Shown: piece after piece, positions 18,278-31,378 of the stretch
Layout: each line of letters starts with the position of its first letter
Numbering within the stretch: the stretch's first letter is position 1
Source of the DNA: Acidobacteriaceae bacterium KBS 89
GTDB lineage: Bacteria; Acidobacteriota; Terriglobia; Terriglobales; Acidobacteriaceae
DNA length: 64,000 nt
Assembly: GCA_000381605.1 (NCBI GenBank)
Contig: KB906755.1
Span: forward strand, 62,001-126,000
Reading direction: 5' to 3'
Program-made: the position numbers and the translations under genes
Notes under the pieces: model-generated
What the model saw: the letters and a program-made list of their open reading frames with translations, nothing else
Told to the model about the DNA's origin: nothing
Databases searched by the model: none

Positions 18278-19663
18278 CTACTTCTTGTGTTCGAGAGTGA
18301 TGAGGCGGTGGCGGGCCTCCCACTCCTCGTCCGGAAACTGGCCGTTTGCCACGGAGAGGAACTGTTTGTACAGGTCGGTCGCCTGTTTTATATGGTGAAG
18401 CTTATCGTGAGCCGTTGCTTCTAAGAACAACGAACTCGGTGAATTGGCAAGTACTGTAGCACGTAATGCTAACGCTTGCAAGGTTACCGTTGGGTCGTTG
18501 TTCGCGGAGGCGGCGAAGGCGAGGTGGCTGGCAGCGTCGCCGAGGTCTTCTTTTGAAGGGAAAGCGGAGGGGTTGGCGACTGCGCGTTTAAGGAGAGATT
18601 CGGCTTCGGCGTATCTCTTGAGGTGAATCAGAGTGTCGGCGGCGTCGTCAAGGAGGGTGGGGTCTTGCGGTGAGCCGGCGACGAGAGCGGCATATAGAGT
18701 TGCGGCTTCGTCGTATTGCTGATTTCGGGCGTAGAGGCGGGCGAGGAGGCGGGTGAGGGCCGCGTCGTCGGGGTGGGCGGTGTGGAGTTTTTCTACGATG
18801 GGAAGTGCCTGGGCGGTTTTGCCCTGTTTTTCGTAAAGGCTGGCCAGTTGCGCGTTTAGGGTCGGGTTGTCGGGGTCTTTGGCGAGCGCAGCGGTGAGGA
18901 GGGTCTCGGCCTGTTCAGGCTTTTGCTGGTGCAGGAGTAGGTGGGTAAGGGCGGCGGTGGCGTCGCGATTTTGTGGGTCGACTGCGAGGACGCGGCGGTA
19001 GGCGGCCTCGGCGGCTGCGGGGTCGCCGGAGGCTTCGGCGAGCTCGCCGGAGAGGAGGACGTCGTCGGGGGTTTCGGGGGAGATTTTGAGAGCGGAGAGG
19101 AGCTCTTCGCTGGCCAGTGCTGGGTTGGTGGTTTGGTCGATACGGGCGAGGGCGCGGTAGGCTCGGGCTTTGAGGAGGGGGTTGTCGGTGGTGAGAGTCG
19201 TGGCTTTGAGGAGTTCAGTGTGGGCGCCGGTGAGGTTGCCGGTGCGAGCGAGGAGGAGTCCTAAAGCGAGGTGGGGGTCGAAGTAGGCTGCGTCCGCGGC
19301 GATAGCGCGGCGATAAGTGACTTCGGCGGCGGCGATTTGGGCCGGAGTTTCCGCAAGGGCATCCTGGGTAATGGCGAGGTCGTAGAGGAGGTGGGCGTCG
19401 TTCGGGGATTTATCGCTGAGTGTGGTCAGGAGTTTCAGGGCGGTGGCGTAGTCGTGCTTGTCGAGGGCTTCGTTGGCTTGGGTGAGGAGGGGGTCTTGTT
19501 TTTGGGCTTGGGGCTGGGTGGCGTCGGTGGTGCCGGCGGGGAGTTGGGCCTCGGCCGGAATCGCCGTGAGACCGACTGTGGAAAATATTATTAAACAGAG
19601 GGTCCAGAGGAGGCCGCGAGACGAGAGGAGGCGACTGGAGGCTTCGCGAGTTCTCTGCGGCAT
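18278..19663 (-). CDS. Exported TPR-repeat protein
   Basis: A 461-residue protein with an N-terminal hydrophobic segment (RGLLWTLCLIIFSTVGLTAIPAEA), so probably periplasmic or membrane-anchored. From about residue 60 to the end it consists of tetratricopeptide repeats (ANEALDKHDYATALKLLTTLSDKSPNDAHLLYDLA; AAEAAYRRVLAVDPQNRDATAALTHLLLHQQKPEQAETLL; ARLYARNQQYDEAATLYAALVAGSPQDP), about ten units. ATG 19663 follows GGGAGGGGG at good spacing and is preferred over GTG 19672. It is the first gene of the minus-strand run that ends with the sulfatase, VWFA and SprT-like genes. TPR proteins are scaffolds; the partner is unknown. Confidence 0.82.
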   Translation of the reverse strand: MPQRTREASSRLLSSRGLLWTLCLIIFSTVGLTAIPAEAQLPAGTTDATQPQAQKQDPLLTQANEALDKHDYATALKLLTTLSDKSPNDAHLLYDLAITQDALAETPAQIAAAEVTYRRAIAADAAYFDPHLALGLLLARTGNLTGAHTELLKATTLTTDNPLLKARAYRALARIDQTTNPALASEELLSALKISPETPDDVLLSGELAEASGDPAAAEAAYRRVLAVDPQNRDATAALTHLLLHQQKPEQAETLLTAALAKDPDNPTLNAQLASLYEKQGKTAQALPIVEKLHTAHPDDAALTRLLARLYARNQQYDEAATLYAALVAGSPQDPTLLDDAADTLIHLKRYAEAESLLKRAVANPSAFPSKEDLGDAASHLAFAASANNDPTVTLQALALRATVLANSPSSLFLEATAHDKLHHIKQATDLYKQFLSVANGQFPDEEWEARHRLITLEHKK

Positions 19664-19883
19664 CGGTTGCACCCCCTCCCTATCATAAAGTGCGCAAAGT
19701 CTTCTAACAAAATGACCTAAGTCCGGACTTGCGATCCGACATTAACTGCGGAAGCCCGGCTCAGAATCGCCGGGCTCCAGCACTTTTCCTTGGTTTAAGA
19801 CTAACAGCCGCGTCAAGAATTATCCTGTGGAAAAAAGACTGGGCCGAGGCGAATCTCGGCAAACAGCAATCGGCGGAAGAGAC

Positions 19884-21317
19884 TCAGGATACGGCAGCGA
19901 CTTGAATTCGCTTCTCCCTCGCTGCTTTCTTGAGTTCGTCGTAGTCGCGATCATTCTGTTCGCTGTAAGCAAAGGCGAATTTTGTAAATGCTTCATCGAT
20001 TTCGTCGGTCTTGCCGAGATAGCCCGCGATCAGTGCGGCGTCTCCCGATTTGGCATGAGCCAAGGCTAGAGCCCAGCCACACAGGCCACAATAGATTTCC
20101 ATGCCTTTGCGAGGGGTGTTCTTCGGATCGAACTCGTAGCTACCTTTCATGTCGCGAAGCTGGCAGACATAGAAATGCGTTTTATTGAGAAGCCCCCATC
20201 CCAGCAGAATGTCTGGGGAGCTTTGGATCAGGCGCTGGCCGGAGACGACGCGAAGGCCCTGGTTCTGGTACGCAGGAGCCTTCAGGTGAGGCGCGAGCAC
20301 GGACTGCTCAGCTTCCTTAAATTGCAGAAAGAGCGGATCGTTTTCGTTGGTGCCACGCATGAACCCTATCCAACAACGTGTTCCGACGCTGCCGACGCCG
20401 ACTACTTTCCGGGCCACGTCCAATACCTGGTAGCGCGAGATCAATTGTTTTCGATCTGCGGGTAAAGAGGCGAGGTATTGCTCCAGAAATAGACCTACGG
20501 CCTCGCGGATAGGCATTCCAGCTTCGGTCTTTGTTTCGCGCACGACGAAAGGAGCGTTTTCAACGATGCGGTGTTTGTTGTCGACCAGATCGGTCATCTT
20601 CTCCAACACTTGGAGGTGTGAGCCTTTCTTGGCTTTGGCAAGGCCCTTCTGCCACTTCTCCTGCAGATTCGGCGGCACTGCAGCCATCAGGTTCTCTTCG
20701 CTAATTACCGAATACCATGTGGCCAGATAGCCCATCTGGGCGTATTCGCGAATATGTTGCCTGTAGGAGCTGACGACAGCGTGGCTGAACGACTCGCAGC
20801 ATTCGCGGTCCTTTCCGATGAACTGACCAGCGACAACAGCGCTAGTGGCGAGGCGCTTCAAGTCCCACTCCCACGGTCCGGGAATTGTTTCATCGAAATC
20901 GTTGATACCGAAGACGAGGTTGCGTTCAGCAGAGGCAAAGACTCCGAAGTTTGAGACATGCATGTCACCGCAGAGCTGGACCTGAAGGCCGGTGACCGCG
21001 GACGGTTGGAGATCCTGTGCCATAACGGCTGCGGTGCCGCGCAGAAAAGCAAAGGGCGACGTGAGCATTCGAGCGTAACGAACAGGGATGAGATCCTGGA
21101 GCCTGGTCTTGGCCTGGGTCTCGAGGATTGCGACAGGATCTTTGCGGGTCTTCAATGCTTTGAACTCTGCGAGGCTGGCCTTGGGCACAGTTGTTCGCAG
21201 ACGTTTGCCAGCGGCGATGCGGTCGGCAATGGAAGGGCGAGGCGCGGTGAACTCACTGAAGAGTTTTTTCCCGGCTTCAGTAGCTTTGTAGGTGGGTGGC
21301 TTTGTTGCCTTAGGCAT
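19884..21317 (-). CDS. DUF2252 family protein (kinase-like fold)
   Basis: A 477-residue cytoplasmic protein of the DUF2252 family. The motifs LQLCGDMHVSNFGVFAS and FGINDFDETIPGPWEWDLKRLATS resemble the catalytic HGDxHxxN and metal-binding DFD motifs of aminoglycoside-phosphotransferase-like kinases, so a small-molecule kinase activity is possible but unproven. GAGGAG lies six bases before the ATG. The gene stands alone, with 231 bp upstream and 220 bp downstream in which I see nothing definite. Confidence 0.85.
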   Translation of the reverse strand: MPKATKPPTYKATEAGKKLFSEFTAPRPSIADRIAAGKRLRTTVPKASLAEFKALKTRKDPVAILETQAKTRLQDLIPVRYARMLTSPFAFLRGTAAVMAQDLQPSAVTGLQVQLCGDMHVSNFGVFASAERNLVFGINDFDETIPGPWEWDLKRLATSAVVAGQFIGKDRECCESFSHAVVSSYRQHIREYAQMGYLATWYSVISEENLMAAVPPNLQEKWQKGLAKAKKGSHLQVLEKMTDLVDNKHRIVENAPFVVRETKTEAGMPIREAVGLFLEQYLASLPADRKQLISRYQVLDVARKVVGVGSVGTRCWIGFMRGTNENDPLFLQFKEAEQSVLAPHLKAPAYQNQGLRVVSGQRLIQSSPDILLGWGLLNKTHFYVCQLRDMKGSYEFDPKNTPRKGMEIYCGLCGWALALAHAKSGDAALIAGYLGKTDEIDEAFTKFAFAYSEQNDRDYDELKKAAREKRIQVAAVS

Positions 21318-21548
21318 TAGTGGCTCCTCAATTCAAAAAGTATTCGTTCGACGAATTAACGATGGAGCATTGAAACCGGTGAGGCAGTTACAGCACGTTC
21401 CATGAGTTCCTTTAAATAAATCTGGCCGAAGAGACCAAATGTTCTATTAAGCTTTGCCCTACGTCAAGTCGACGCATGATTATGGAAGGAATCCAGCTCT
21501 TGAAATAGGACGGCGGCACCCATCTGAGGAGGAAAGGAGGTCCCTTCG

Positions 21549-21635
21549 ATGAAGTTTGACATTGTGGCTCGTTGCAAAGAGTGGCAGTCCACTCAGCGGA
21601 TCTCCGCCAGTCGGTGGCTTACAGCCGTCGAATGA
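21549..21635 (+). CDS. Candidate 28-residue small protein with a near-perfect Shine-Dalgarno
   Basis: The ORF encodes MKFDIVARCKEW followed by QSTQRISASRWLTAVE. It is preceded by AAAGGAGGT seven bases before the ATG, the strongest ribosome-binding site I saw in the window. It overlaps the 3' end of the decayed SpoIIE gene on the other strand by 17 bp. No family is recognised. It may be a real small protein, or the 5' stub of a gene whose remainder was lost when the neighbouring sequence arrived. Confidence 0.3.
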   Translation: MKFDIVARCKEWQSTQRISASRWLTAVE

Positions 21636-22379
21636 GCAGCAGCGTCTGATCGTCGATCTGCCGTCCGCACGCGCGGGGCGAGGCGGGTATGGCGCCAGCC
21701 AGGCCGGGGAGGCTCCCGGTTGGGTGATCGGAGACTATCTGCTGCACACGATCAAGTCCAAATTCTTCGTTCTGTTTGTTCGAAGCTTCGAGGATCCCGT
21801 CGGTCAGAGCGATGAAGAGATCGCCTGTAGCCGACATCGCTGTTTGTGCAGTGAAGTTATCCACGGGAAGGAGTCCGATTGGGAGTTGCTCGACTGACAG
21901 ATAGGTCTCTCGCTGGGTCTTTGTGCTGGCCCGGTAGTGGAGGATCGGAGAATGAGCCGCTAGCGCGTAAAAGATAGTGCCATCGAGATTCAAACGGAAT
22001 CCGGCGAAGGTGGCATACATCTGGGCCTCCTTGACGGCCGGGAGCACGCGATTGAGTCTGTCCATGAGAGATGGGAGAACCGTAGCCGGCTCGTTGCCCG
22101 CTGTGTCGAAGAGCGCGGTGCGCGCTGCGGTTTTGAGCATGCCCATGAGGATACCGGCCTGGAGGCCATGGCCGGCGATATCGGCAAGATAGGCCACGGC
22201 GCTTCCGTCATCGAAGAGAACCATGTCGACCAGATCGCCTCCGACTTTGTCGCTGGGATCGGCTGAGCCTTTTGATCGGGATGCTTCGAAAAGGGGCCCA
22301 TTTTTCCGGAGCGTTTTGGTACCAGGATCGCGGCGGGGCAGAGGCCATAGGCAGGACGATAACAGACTTTCGTTGTCAT
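21619..22379 (-). pseudogene. Decayed SpoIIE/PP2C-type phosphatase
   Basis: The minus-strand frame encodes the core of a SpoIIE phosphatase: SADPSDKVGGDLVDMVLFDDGSAVAYLADIAGHGLQAGILMGMLK, then FIALTDGILEASN and a terminal DDQTLLLIRR. The first ATG in that frame (22224) lies after the metal-binding GGD, so a 201-residue product would lack an essential aspartate. Upstream the frame stays open (LPRRDPGTKTLRKNG) but has no ATG, GTG or TTG back to uvrA. A different frame has an ATG at 22379, which is consistent with a frameshift near 22260-22340. All sensor and membrane domains are absent. Initiation from a non-canonical codon remains possible. Confidence 0.6.
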
Positions 22380-22418
22380 CCCGGACTCTGTTTCTGATGC
22401 GGACGTTTGTCGCGAATA

Positions 22419-25400
22419 TTACGCAGTGACCTGAAGCTCTGCTTCGGGCCTGGGAACGGCGGAGTTTAGAACGGGAGCCAGCCAGTGGCCGGTGTGGGAG
22501 CGCGGGTTGGCGGCGATCTCTTCGGGTGTGCCGGTGGCGACGATCTGGCCGCCGCCGCTGCCGCCTTCTGGCCCCATGTCGATGACCCAGTCGGCGGATT
22601 TGATGACGTCGAGGTTGTGCTCGATGACGAGGAGGGAGCCGCCGCCCTCGATGAGTTTGCGGAATGCGGCGAGGAGTTTGGCGACGTCGTCGAAGTGGAG
22701 GCCGGTGGTGGGTTCGTCGAGGATGTAGAGGGTTCGGCTTCGGGCTTTGGCTGCGGTGTCGTTGGTGCTGCGCGTGGTGATGGAGCGCGCCGTGGCGAGG
22801 TGGGAGGCAAGTTTGACGCGCTGGGCTTCGCCGCCCGAGAGCGTGGTGGCGGATTGGCCGAGACGGACGTAGCCGAGGCCGACTTCGTCGAGGACGTAGA
22901 GCTTGTCGACGATCTTTGGGTGGCCGGCGAAGTAGATAAGAGCTTCTTTGACGGTCATGTTAAGGACGTCGTAGATGCTCTTGCCTTTGTACTTGATGTC
23001 GAGGATGGCAGATTTGTAACGTGTGCCGTTACATTCTTCGCAGGGGAGCTCGATGTCGGCGAGGAACTGCATCTCGACGGTGACGGTGCCATCGCCTTCG
23101 CAGACGTCGCAGCGGCCGCCGGGGACGTTGAAGGAGAAGTGGCCGGGGCCGAAGCCGCGTCGCTTGGCGTCGGGCTGGGAGGCGAAGAGGGCGCGGATAT
23201 CGTCGAAGGCCTTGATGTAGGTGACGGGATTGGAGCGTGGGGTTCGGCCGATGGGGGACTGGTCGACGAGGATGACGTCGTTGAGATGATGGGTGCCGGT
23301 GAGTTCGCGGAAGAGATGCGCCGGGTCGCTGCCTTCGGTCTGGCCGAGGGCCTGCATGAGGGCTCGGTAGAGGACTTGATGGACTAGTGTGGATTTGCCA
23401 GAGCCGCTGACGCCGGTGACACAGACGAGGAGGCCGAGGGGAATGTCGATATCGACGCCGCGGAGATTGTGGATGCGGGCACCGGTGAGCTTGAGGTGTT
23501 CGCGGCCGGGTTCCCGGCGGTATTTGGGGATGGGGATGGTGAGGCGGCCGGAGAGATATTTGCCGGTGATGGAGTTTGGATTGGCGGTGACTTCTTTGAC
23601 TGTGCCGGAGGCGAGGAGGTGGCCGCCGAGTTCTCCGGCGCCGGGGCCAAGGTCGAGGAGGTGGTCGGCGGAGCGGATGACATCGGGGTCGTGTTCGACG
23701 ACGAGGATTGTGTTGCCGAGGTCGCGGAGGTCCTTCATGATGCGGATGAGCTTGGCGGTGTCTCGGGTGTGGAGGCCGATGCTGGGCTCGTCCAGGACGT
23801 AGAGGGCGCCGACTAGGCGGGAGCCTAGCGAGGTGGCTAGTTGGATGCGTTGCGATTCGCCTCCGGAGAGGGTGGAGCTTAGGCGATCGAGGGTGAGGTA
23901 GTCGAGGCCTACCTGATGGAGGAAGTGGATGCGCTGACGGACCTCTTCGAGGATCTTTCCGGCGACTTCGGTTTGTGCCGGTGAAAGTTGCAGATTGTCG
24001 AAGAAGGTTTGGGCGGCGGTGATGGTGAGGGCGCTGGTCTCGCAGATGTTCTGATTGTTGATCAGGACCGCGCGGCCTTCGGCGCGGAGGCGCTGGCCGC
24101 GGCAATCGGGACAGAGTGCGTAGCCGCGGTATTTGGAGAGGAAGACGCGGACGTGGAGCTTGTATTTTTTTCTCTCGAGTGCGCGAAAGAAGCCCTGGAT
24201 GCCAGAGAACTTGTCGTCGCCTTCCTCGATGAAGCGCTGCTGGTAGTCGGCGAGATCGTACCATGGGACGTTGGTGGGAATGTTGGCGGCTTTGGCGGCG
24301 CGGATCATCTCGCCGTGGTGCGGGCGGTACTTCGTGGTGGTCCAGGGAGCGATGGCGCCATCGGCAAGCGACTTGGATTTGTCGGGGATGATGAGATTGG
24401 GGTCGAAGTCGATGGTGTTGCCGAAGCCCTGGCAGCGCGGGCAGGCGCCATAGGGGTTGTTGAAGGAGAAGAGGCGGGGTTCGGGCTCGCGGTAGGCGCG
24501 ATGGCAGGTGGTGCACTCGAATGCTGCGGAGAACCGGAGCTTTGCGGCGGACTCGTTTTCTTCGCGTGGGAGGGTGTGAAATTGGACTTCGCCGGATTCG
24601 CGGTAGCCGGTCTCGATGGCGTCGACGATTCTTGCACGACTGTCTGGGGAGATGGAGAGACGGTCGATGAGGACGAAGATGGGCTTGGCGAAGTTGAGTT
24701 CGAGGAGAGATTCGGGAGTGGAAAACTCTACGATTTTTCCAGCCTGGTAGAGCCGGTTGTAGCCGCGGCGTCGGAGTTCGGTGAGGCGATCTTTTAATGC
24801 TTCGGTGAGGTTGAAGGAGGAGGCGGATTCGGACTTTGCCGATTTGGCGGATTTCTTTGTGGCCTTCTTTGGCTTGGGCGCGTCGGCTGCTTCTTCGACT
24901 GTGGGCATCTGCATGGGCTCGAGTTTTACCTCGGCGCGGACGATGGGGAAGAGGGCGTAGGTCCGGGTGCCTTCGGGCAGGGCGAAGAGTGCGGTGACGA
25001 TCTCGTCTACGGTGTCGTGTTTGACGATGCCACCGCAGTGCAGGCAGGTGACGGTGCCGCAGCGGGCGTAGAGGAGGCGGAGGTAGTCGTAGATTTCGGT
25101 TGCGGTGGCGACCGTGGAGCGGGGGTTACGAGTTTGGTTTTTCTGCTTTATGGCGATGGCGGGGGCGAGGCCGTCCATGTGGTCGACGTCGGGCTTTTCG
25201 ATGCGCTCGAGGAACTGGCGGGCGTAGGCGGAGAGGGATTCGACGTACCGGCGCTGGCCTTCGGCATAGACGGTGTCGAAGGCGAGCGAGGATTTGCCTG
25301 AGCCGCTGACTCCGCTGACGACCGTGAGGGCGTTGTGGGGGATGTCGACGTCGATGCCCTTAAGGTTGTGGGTGCGGGCTCCGCGGATTGTGATCTGGTC

Positions 25401-25454
25401 GAGGCTTGCCTCTGCCTTTTGCTGTCTCATGGCCAAACTTCTATTGTCAGGCAT
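22419..25454 (-). CDS. uvrA: UvrABC excision nuclease subunit A
   Basis: A 1011-residue ABC-type ATPase that finds DNA lesions for nucleotide-excision repair together with UvrB. The first Walker A is [12 protein letters not shown] (K54), and the second, [14 protein letters not shown], is near residue 685. Signature motifs [17 protein letters not shown] and [16 protein letters not shown] are present, each followed by LDEPS/LDEPT. Zinc modules appear as [16 protein letters not shown] and [19 protein letters not shown] Lys/Ala/Ser-rich insert ([19 protein letters not shown], about 195-215) and a [14 protein letters not shown] insert near the second signature lengthen the protein relative to E. 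coli (940). Confidence 0.97.
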   Translation of the reverse strand: MPDNRSLAMRQQKAEASLDQITIRGARTHNLKGIDVDIPHNALTVVSGVSGSGKSSLAFDTVYAEGQRRYVESLSAYARQFLERIEKPDVDHMDGLAPAIAIKQKNQTRNPRSTVATATEIYDYLRLLYARCGTVTCLHCGGIVKHDTVDEIVTALFALPEGTRTYALFPIVRAEVKLEPMQMPTVEEAADAPKPKKATKKSAKSAKSESASSFNLTEALKDRLTELRRRGYNRLYQAGKIVEFSTPESLLELNFAKPIFVLIDRLSISPDSRARIVDAIETGYRESGEVQFHTLPREENESAAKLRFSAAFECTTCHRAYREPEPRLFSFNNPYGACPRCQGFGNTIDFDPNLIIPDKSKSLADGAIAPWTTTKYRPHHGEMIRAAKAANIPTNVPWYDLADYQQRFIEEGDDKFSGIQGFFRALERKKYKLHVRVFLSKYRGYALCPDCRGQRLRAEGRAVLINNQNICETSALTITAAQTFFDNLQLSPAQTEVAGKILEEVRQRIHFLHQVGLDYLTLDRLSSTLSGGESQRIQLATSLGSRLVGALYVLDEPSIGLHTRDTAKLIRIMKDLRDLGNTILVVEHDPDVIRSADHLLDLGPGAGELGGHLLASGTVKEVTANPNSITGKYLSGRLTIPIPKYRREPGREHLKLTGARIHNLRGVDIDIPLGLLVCVTGVSGSGKSTLVHQVLYRALMQALGQTEGSDPAHLFRELTGTHHLNDVILVDQSPIGRTPRSNPVTYIKAFDDIRALFASQPDAKRRGFGPGHFSFNVPGGRCDVCEGDGTVTVEMQFLADIELPCEECNGTRYKSAILDIKYKGKSIYDVLNMTVKEALIYFAGHPKIVDKLYVLDEVGLGYVRLGQSATTLSGGEAQRVKLASHLATARSITTRSTNDTAAKARSRTLYILDEPTTGLHFDDVAKLLAAFRKLIEGGGSLLVIEHNLDVIKSADWVIDMGPEGGSGGGQIVATGTPEEIAANPRSHTGHWLAPVLNSAVPRPEAELQVTA

Positions 25455-25541
25455 GAGGAAGGGAATTGCGAGTCCCGGTCTGCCGGAGAGCGGGTTGGGT
25501 GCGTTGGGTAGCCTCTAAAGTGCTGATGGTATTGTCAGTGG

Positions 25542-25859
25542 ATGGTTCGACTAAGCGTAATCTATCCGGCGAGTCCCGGATCCCGTTTCGACTGGGACTA
25601 CTATCTCGGCCCGCATCTTGAACTGTCGCGCCGATTGCTCAGTTCGCGCGGGTTGGTGCGGACTGAGATCGACCGAGGGATTGCAGGTCTTCCTCCAGGT
25701 ACGCCGGCACCCTACCACGCCGTGGGTCACTTATTCTTCCGGACAATGGAGGAGCTGGGGAGTGCGCTGAGCGCTACAGCCGGTGAGTTCATCGCCGACG
25801 AGCGCAACTATACAGACGTTCCCAGCATGGTGCAGATCAGCGAGGTCTTTGAGCTGTGA
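25542..25859 (+). CDS. EthD-like small protein
   Basis: A 105-residue protein resembling the EthD dimeric alpha-beta barrel family: VRLSVIYPASPGSRFDWDYYLGPHLELSRRLL at the start and HAVGHLFFRTMEELGSALSATAGEFIADERNYTDVPSMVQISEV at the end. EthD proteins accompany cytochrome P450 ether degradation in some actinomycetes, but most relatives have no assigned reaction, and no such pathway is adjacent here. ATG 25542 is the first in-frame ATG. The gene is transcribed divergently from uvrA. Confidence 0.78.
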   Translation: MVRLSVIYPASPGSRFDWDYYLGPHLELSRRLLSSRGLVRTEIDRGIAGLPPGTPAPYHAVGHLFFRTMEELGSALSATAGEFIADERNYTDVPSMVQISEVFEL

Positions 25860-25940
25860 GTTCGGACCTGTGAGCGCAGGCGTAGTGTTGGCTGGCTGCC
25901 GGGGTTGCTCAAACGCTGTTTCCAGTGCAATCCTCAAGAG

Positions 25941-26402
25941 ATGAAACGAGAGACGTTACTTTGTAGCATTGTGGGATTGGTGTTGGTTTGTAGCATGACG
26001 GCTGTGGCCCAGGATAAAGGATATTGGCGTGCGACGAGTTCGACTGCACGGTCGATCACCGGCGACGTGACCCTTTCTGATGAGAAACTCTCCATCAACT
26101 TCTTCAGCTTTACAGTTGCTCGAATTCGGAGTCTGGAACAGGCAGAGGCGAGTACGCTTTTCGACGCGGAGGGTACAGCTGGAGGGAATGGCAGTTTGTA
26201 TCGACTGAACGTCCCGGCTTCAAAGAAGTTCTTACACAAGAACAGTCTGTGCGGTTCGGACGATACACAGTGGATGGTGACTTACGTGGCGGGCCGCTCA
26301 TTGCAGCTTGCATTTTTTTCGGGACAGAAGCCGCCGGTCTTTACTCCTGAGGCCATTGCGGATTCGACGGATATGTGCGGAAAATTTGGTTATATGAAGT
26401 GA
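25941..26402 (+). CDS. Small secreted protein of unknown function
   Basis: A 153-residue protein with a signal peptide (MKRETLLCSIVGLVLVCSMTAVAQ), chosen from ATG 25941 with CAAGAG just upstream. The mature part (GYWRATSSTARSITGDVTLSDEKLSINFFSFTVARIRSLE) looks like a small beta-barrel or sandwich and contains two cysteines (C in LCGSDDTQW and in DMCGKFGYMK) that could form a disulfide. No family is recognised. It converges with lspA. Confidence 0.6.
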   Translation: MKRETLLCSIVGLVLVCSMTAVAQDKGYWRATSSTARSITGDVTLSDEKLSINFFSFTVARIRSLEQAEASTLFDAEGTAGGNGSLYRLNVPASKKFLHKNSLCGSDDTQWMVTYVAGRSLQLAFFSGQKPPVFTPEAIADSTDMCGKFGYMK

Positions 26403-26450
26403 TGTTTTCCCTCAGGCAGGAAATTTTTCAGCGCGGAGAGAGCCAGGGGA

Positions 26451-26986
26451 TTAACGTGAGTCAGCCGGTTGGGGTCGGAAGATTTCGATCAGGAGGAGGC
26501 ACGCTCCGATGACGATGCAGCTGTCGGCTACGTTGAAGTCGGGCCAGTGGTAGTGGTAGATGCGGACCTCGAGGAAGTCGATGACGTAGTGGTAGATGAC
26601 GCGGTCGTAGAGATTGCCCAGTGCGCCACCAAGGATGAGTGCAAGGGCAACCGAGGTGAGGGTGAGGTAGCGGCCTACACGCCAGAGCATGCCGAAGAGA
26701 ATGATGACGGCAATGACGGAGAAGGCGATGAGGACGTTGCGGACCGTGGTGGGAGAGGCGTTTTCAGCGAACATGCTGAAGGCCGCGCCGGTGTTGTGGA
26801 CGTCGGAGATTCGAAAGACGCCGGGGATGACGGTGTGGGCCTGGCCGTTGGGCAGTTCGCGAGAGACGATGTATTTGGTGATGCGGTCGATGAGGATGAC
26901 CAGAGCAGAGATGGCGAGCACGAGGCCACGTCTGTCTTTCGGTTCTGCTTCAACAACTGGCGATGCGACTTCTTCGGTCGAGGACA

Positions 26987-26987
<1 letters not shown>
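26451..26987 (-). CDS. lspA: Lipoprotein signal peptidase (signal peptidase II)
   Basis: A 178-residue four-helix inner-membrane aspartic protease that removes signal peptides from diacylglyceryl-prolipoproteins. Conserved motifs are VHNTGAAFSMF and FNVADSCIVIGA, which carries one catalytic aspartate; the other lies in GALGNLYDRV. The ATG overlaps the ileS stop by one base (TGATG), so translation is probably coupled. ileS-lspA adjacency is common in bacteria. Confidence 0.95.
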
Positions 26988-29971
<2,984 letters not shown>

Positions 29972-30185
29972 TTATTCCTCGTATTCCTTGATAGCGGAAG
30001 TGCAGTTTGCGCCAAACTCTTATTGTAGACGGGGAAACGGGAAGAACAAAAAGGGGTGAGAGACATTCACGGGGGGGATGCGTCCAAGATAACGAGCGCT
30101 GGAGGGTGAAAGTTTGTAGAATGTTTGTGGAGCCAGAGAGCGCCTGCTGTATCGAAAGAAAAACCGGCGAAAGATCGGAGAAGTA

Positions 30186-30218
30186 TTGACAGAAGTAGTG
30201 TGCGCAGGATTTTTTAAT
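30186..30218 (+). promoter_or_regulatory. Candidate sigma70-like promoter upstream of the TonB-type gene
   Basis: A consensus TTGACA lies at 30186-30191. The best -10 match, TTTAAT, is at 30213-30218, which gives a 21-bp spacer, longer than ideal. The 258-bp region back to ileS holds no other feature I can support. Confidence 0.35.
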
Positions 30219-30229
30219 GTAGGTGGTAG

Positions 30230-31345
30230 GTGGCCGTGGCCGCTGCCATCGAGGCTAAGCAGCTTATGGCGAATTCATTGTTGACTCCACCACCACAGAT
30301 CGATCCCGAGAGACCTGCCCCGAAGTTGCGTCCGGCAGATGCGCCGCATCTGAATGAAGAGACCGATGGCTCGATGTGGACGTCGCTGATCGCGAACCTG
30401 CGGGACGCGTTCAGCAAGAGCACGGAAGAGCCGTTGCAGCTGGAATCCAAGCCGGCGGATAGCGATTTTATTATTAAAGAAGAGGGGGTTTTCACCTCTC
30501 TGTGGGCCAGCATTCGGGATGTGTTCTTCCCGGTCAAGCTGCCTCCATTGGTGCTGGAGTCGAAGCCGATTGCGGTCGTCGACCGGATGAAGACCAAGCA
30601 GAGCCCGCTGGCTACGGGCTCTGCCGTTGCTATTTACGCTCTACTGATTTTGCTGATCGCGTACATGCTGCATAAGAAGGTTCAGTTTTCTGCTCCGGTA
30701 AAGGCGATGGTGGTGACGGACCTTGCGATCCCGCCGCAGGCTCCGCCGAAGATGGAGAAGATGGGTGGCGGTGGTGGACAGCGCGGGCCGACTCCGGTGA
30801 CGAAGGGGACGCCGCCGAAGTTTGCGGATACCCAGATTGTGCCGCCCAATAAGCCTCCACTCATTGAACCGAAGATTCATATCGAGCCAACTATCGAGGT
30901 TCAGCAGGACGTGAAGATGGCGAGCAGCATTCCGCAGATTGGGATTGCGAGTTCGCCGCTAGTGGGAATGTCGATGGGAAATGGTTCGGGGACGGGGTTG
31001 GGGTCGGGCAATGGTTCCGGGCTTGGACCCGGGTCGGGTGGAAATACGGGCGGTGGGCCGAGGCGAATCGGTGGCGGTGTTTCGGCGCCGGTGCTGATCT
31101 TTTCGGTCGAGCCGGAGTTCTCTGAAGAGGCTCGCAAGGCTAAGGTTGCAGGAAATGTACTGGTCAACCTATGGGTCGATACCAATGGAAATCCAAGTCA
31201 TGTGCGTGTGATTCGTGGCGTCGGCATGGGGCTGGATGAGAAGGCGGCCGAGGCGGTGAGACAGTATAAGTTCAAGCCTGCGATGGAGAATGGAAAGCCT
31301 GTCCTGGTGGAATTGAACGTCGAGGTCAACTTCCAGATCTTCTGA
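30230..31345 (+). CDS. TonB-family energy transducer
   Basis: A 371-residue protein with the transducer layout: a cytoplasmic N-terminal region of about 130 residues containing two similar segments (PLQLESKPADSD and PPLVLESKPIAVVD, each following a W..LIANLRDAF / W..SIRDVFF phrase), one membrane helix (SAVAIYALLILLIAYML, about 127-145), a Pro/Gly-rich periplasmic linker and a TonB C-terminal domain (VLIFSVEPEFSEEARKAKVAGNVLVNLWVDTNGNP to the end). Such proteins couple the proton gradient to outer-membrane transport, although ExbB/ExbD are not in the window. The start is GTG 30230 or ATG 30266. A terminator follows. Confidence 0.82.
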   Translation: MAVAAAIEAKQLMANSLLTPPPQIDPERPAPKLRPADAPHLNEETDGSMWTSLIANLRDAFSKSTEEPLQLESKPADSDFIIKEEGVFTSLWASIRDVFFPVKLPPLVLESKPIAVVDRMKTKQSPLATGSAVAIYALLILLIAYMLHKKVQFSAPVKAMVVTDLAIPPQAPPKMEKMGGGGGQRGPTPVTKGTPPKFADTQIVPPNKPPLIEPKIHIEPTIEVQQDVKMASSIPQIGIASSPLVGMSMGNGSGTGLGSGNGSGLGPGSGGNTGGGPRRIGGGVSAPVLIFSVEPEFSEEARKAKVAGNVLVNLWVDTNGNPSHVRVIRGVGMGLDEKAAEAVRQYKFKPAMENGKPVLVELNVEVNFQIF

Positions 31346-31378
31346 CGGAGAGTGAACAAGTACGATGCCGGTAGCAGA

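Noticed and set aside
23029..24516. A 495-codon minus-strand open frame within uvrA
   Set aside because: An Arg/Pro/His-rich shadow frame of uvrA with no domain and no ribosome-binding site.
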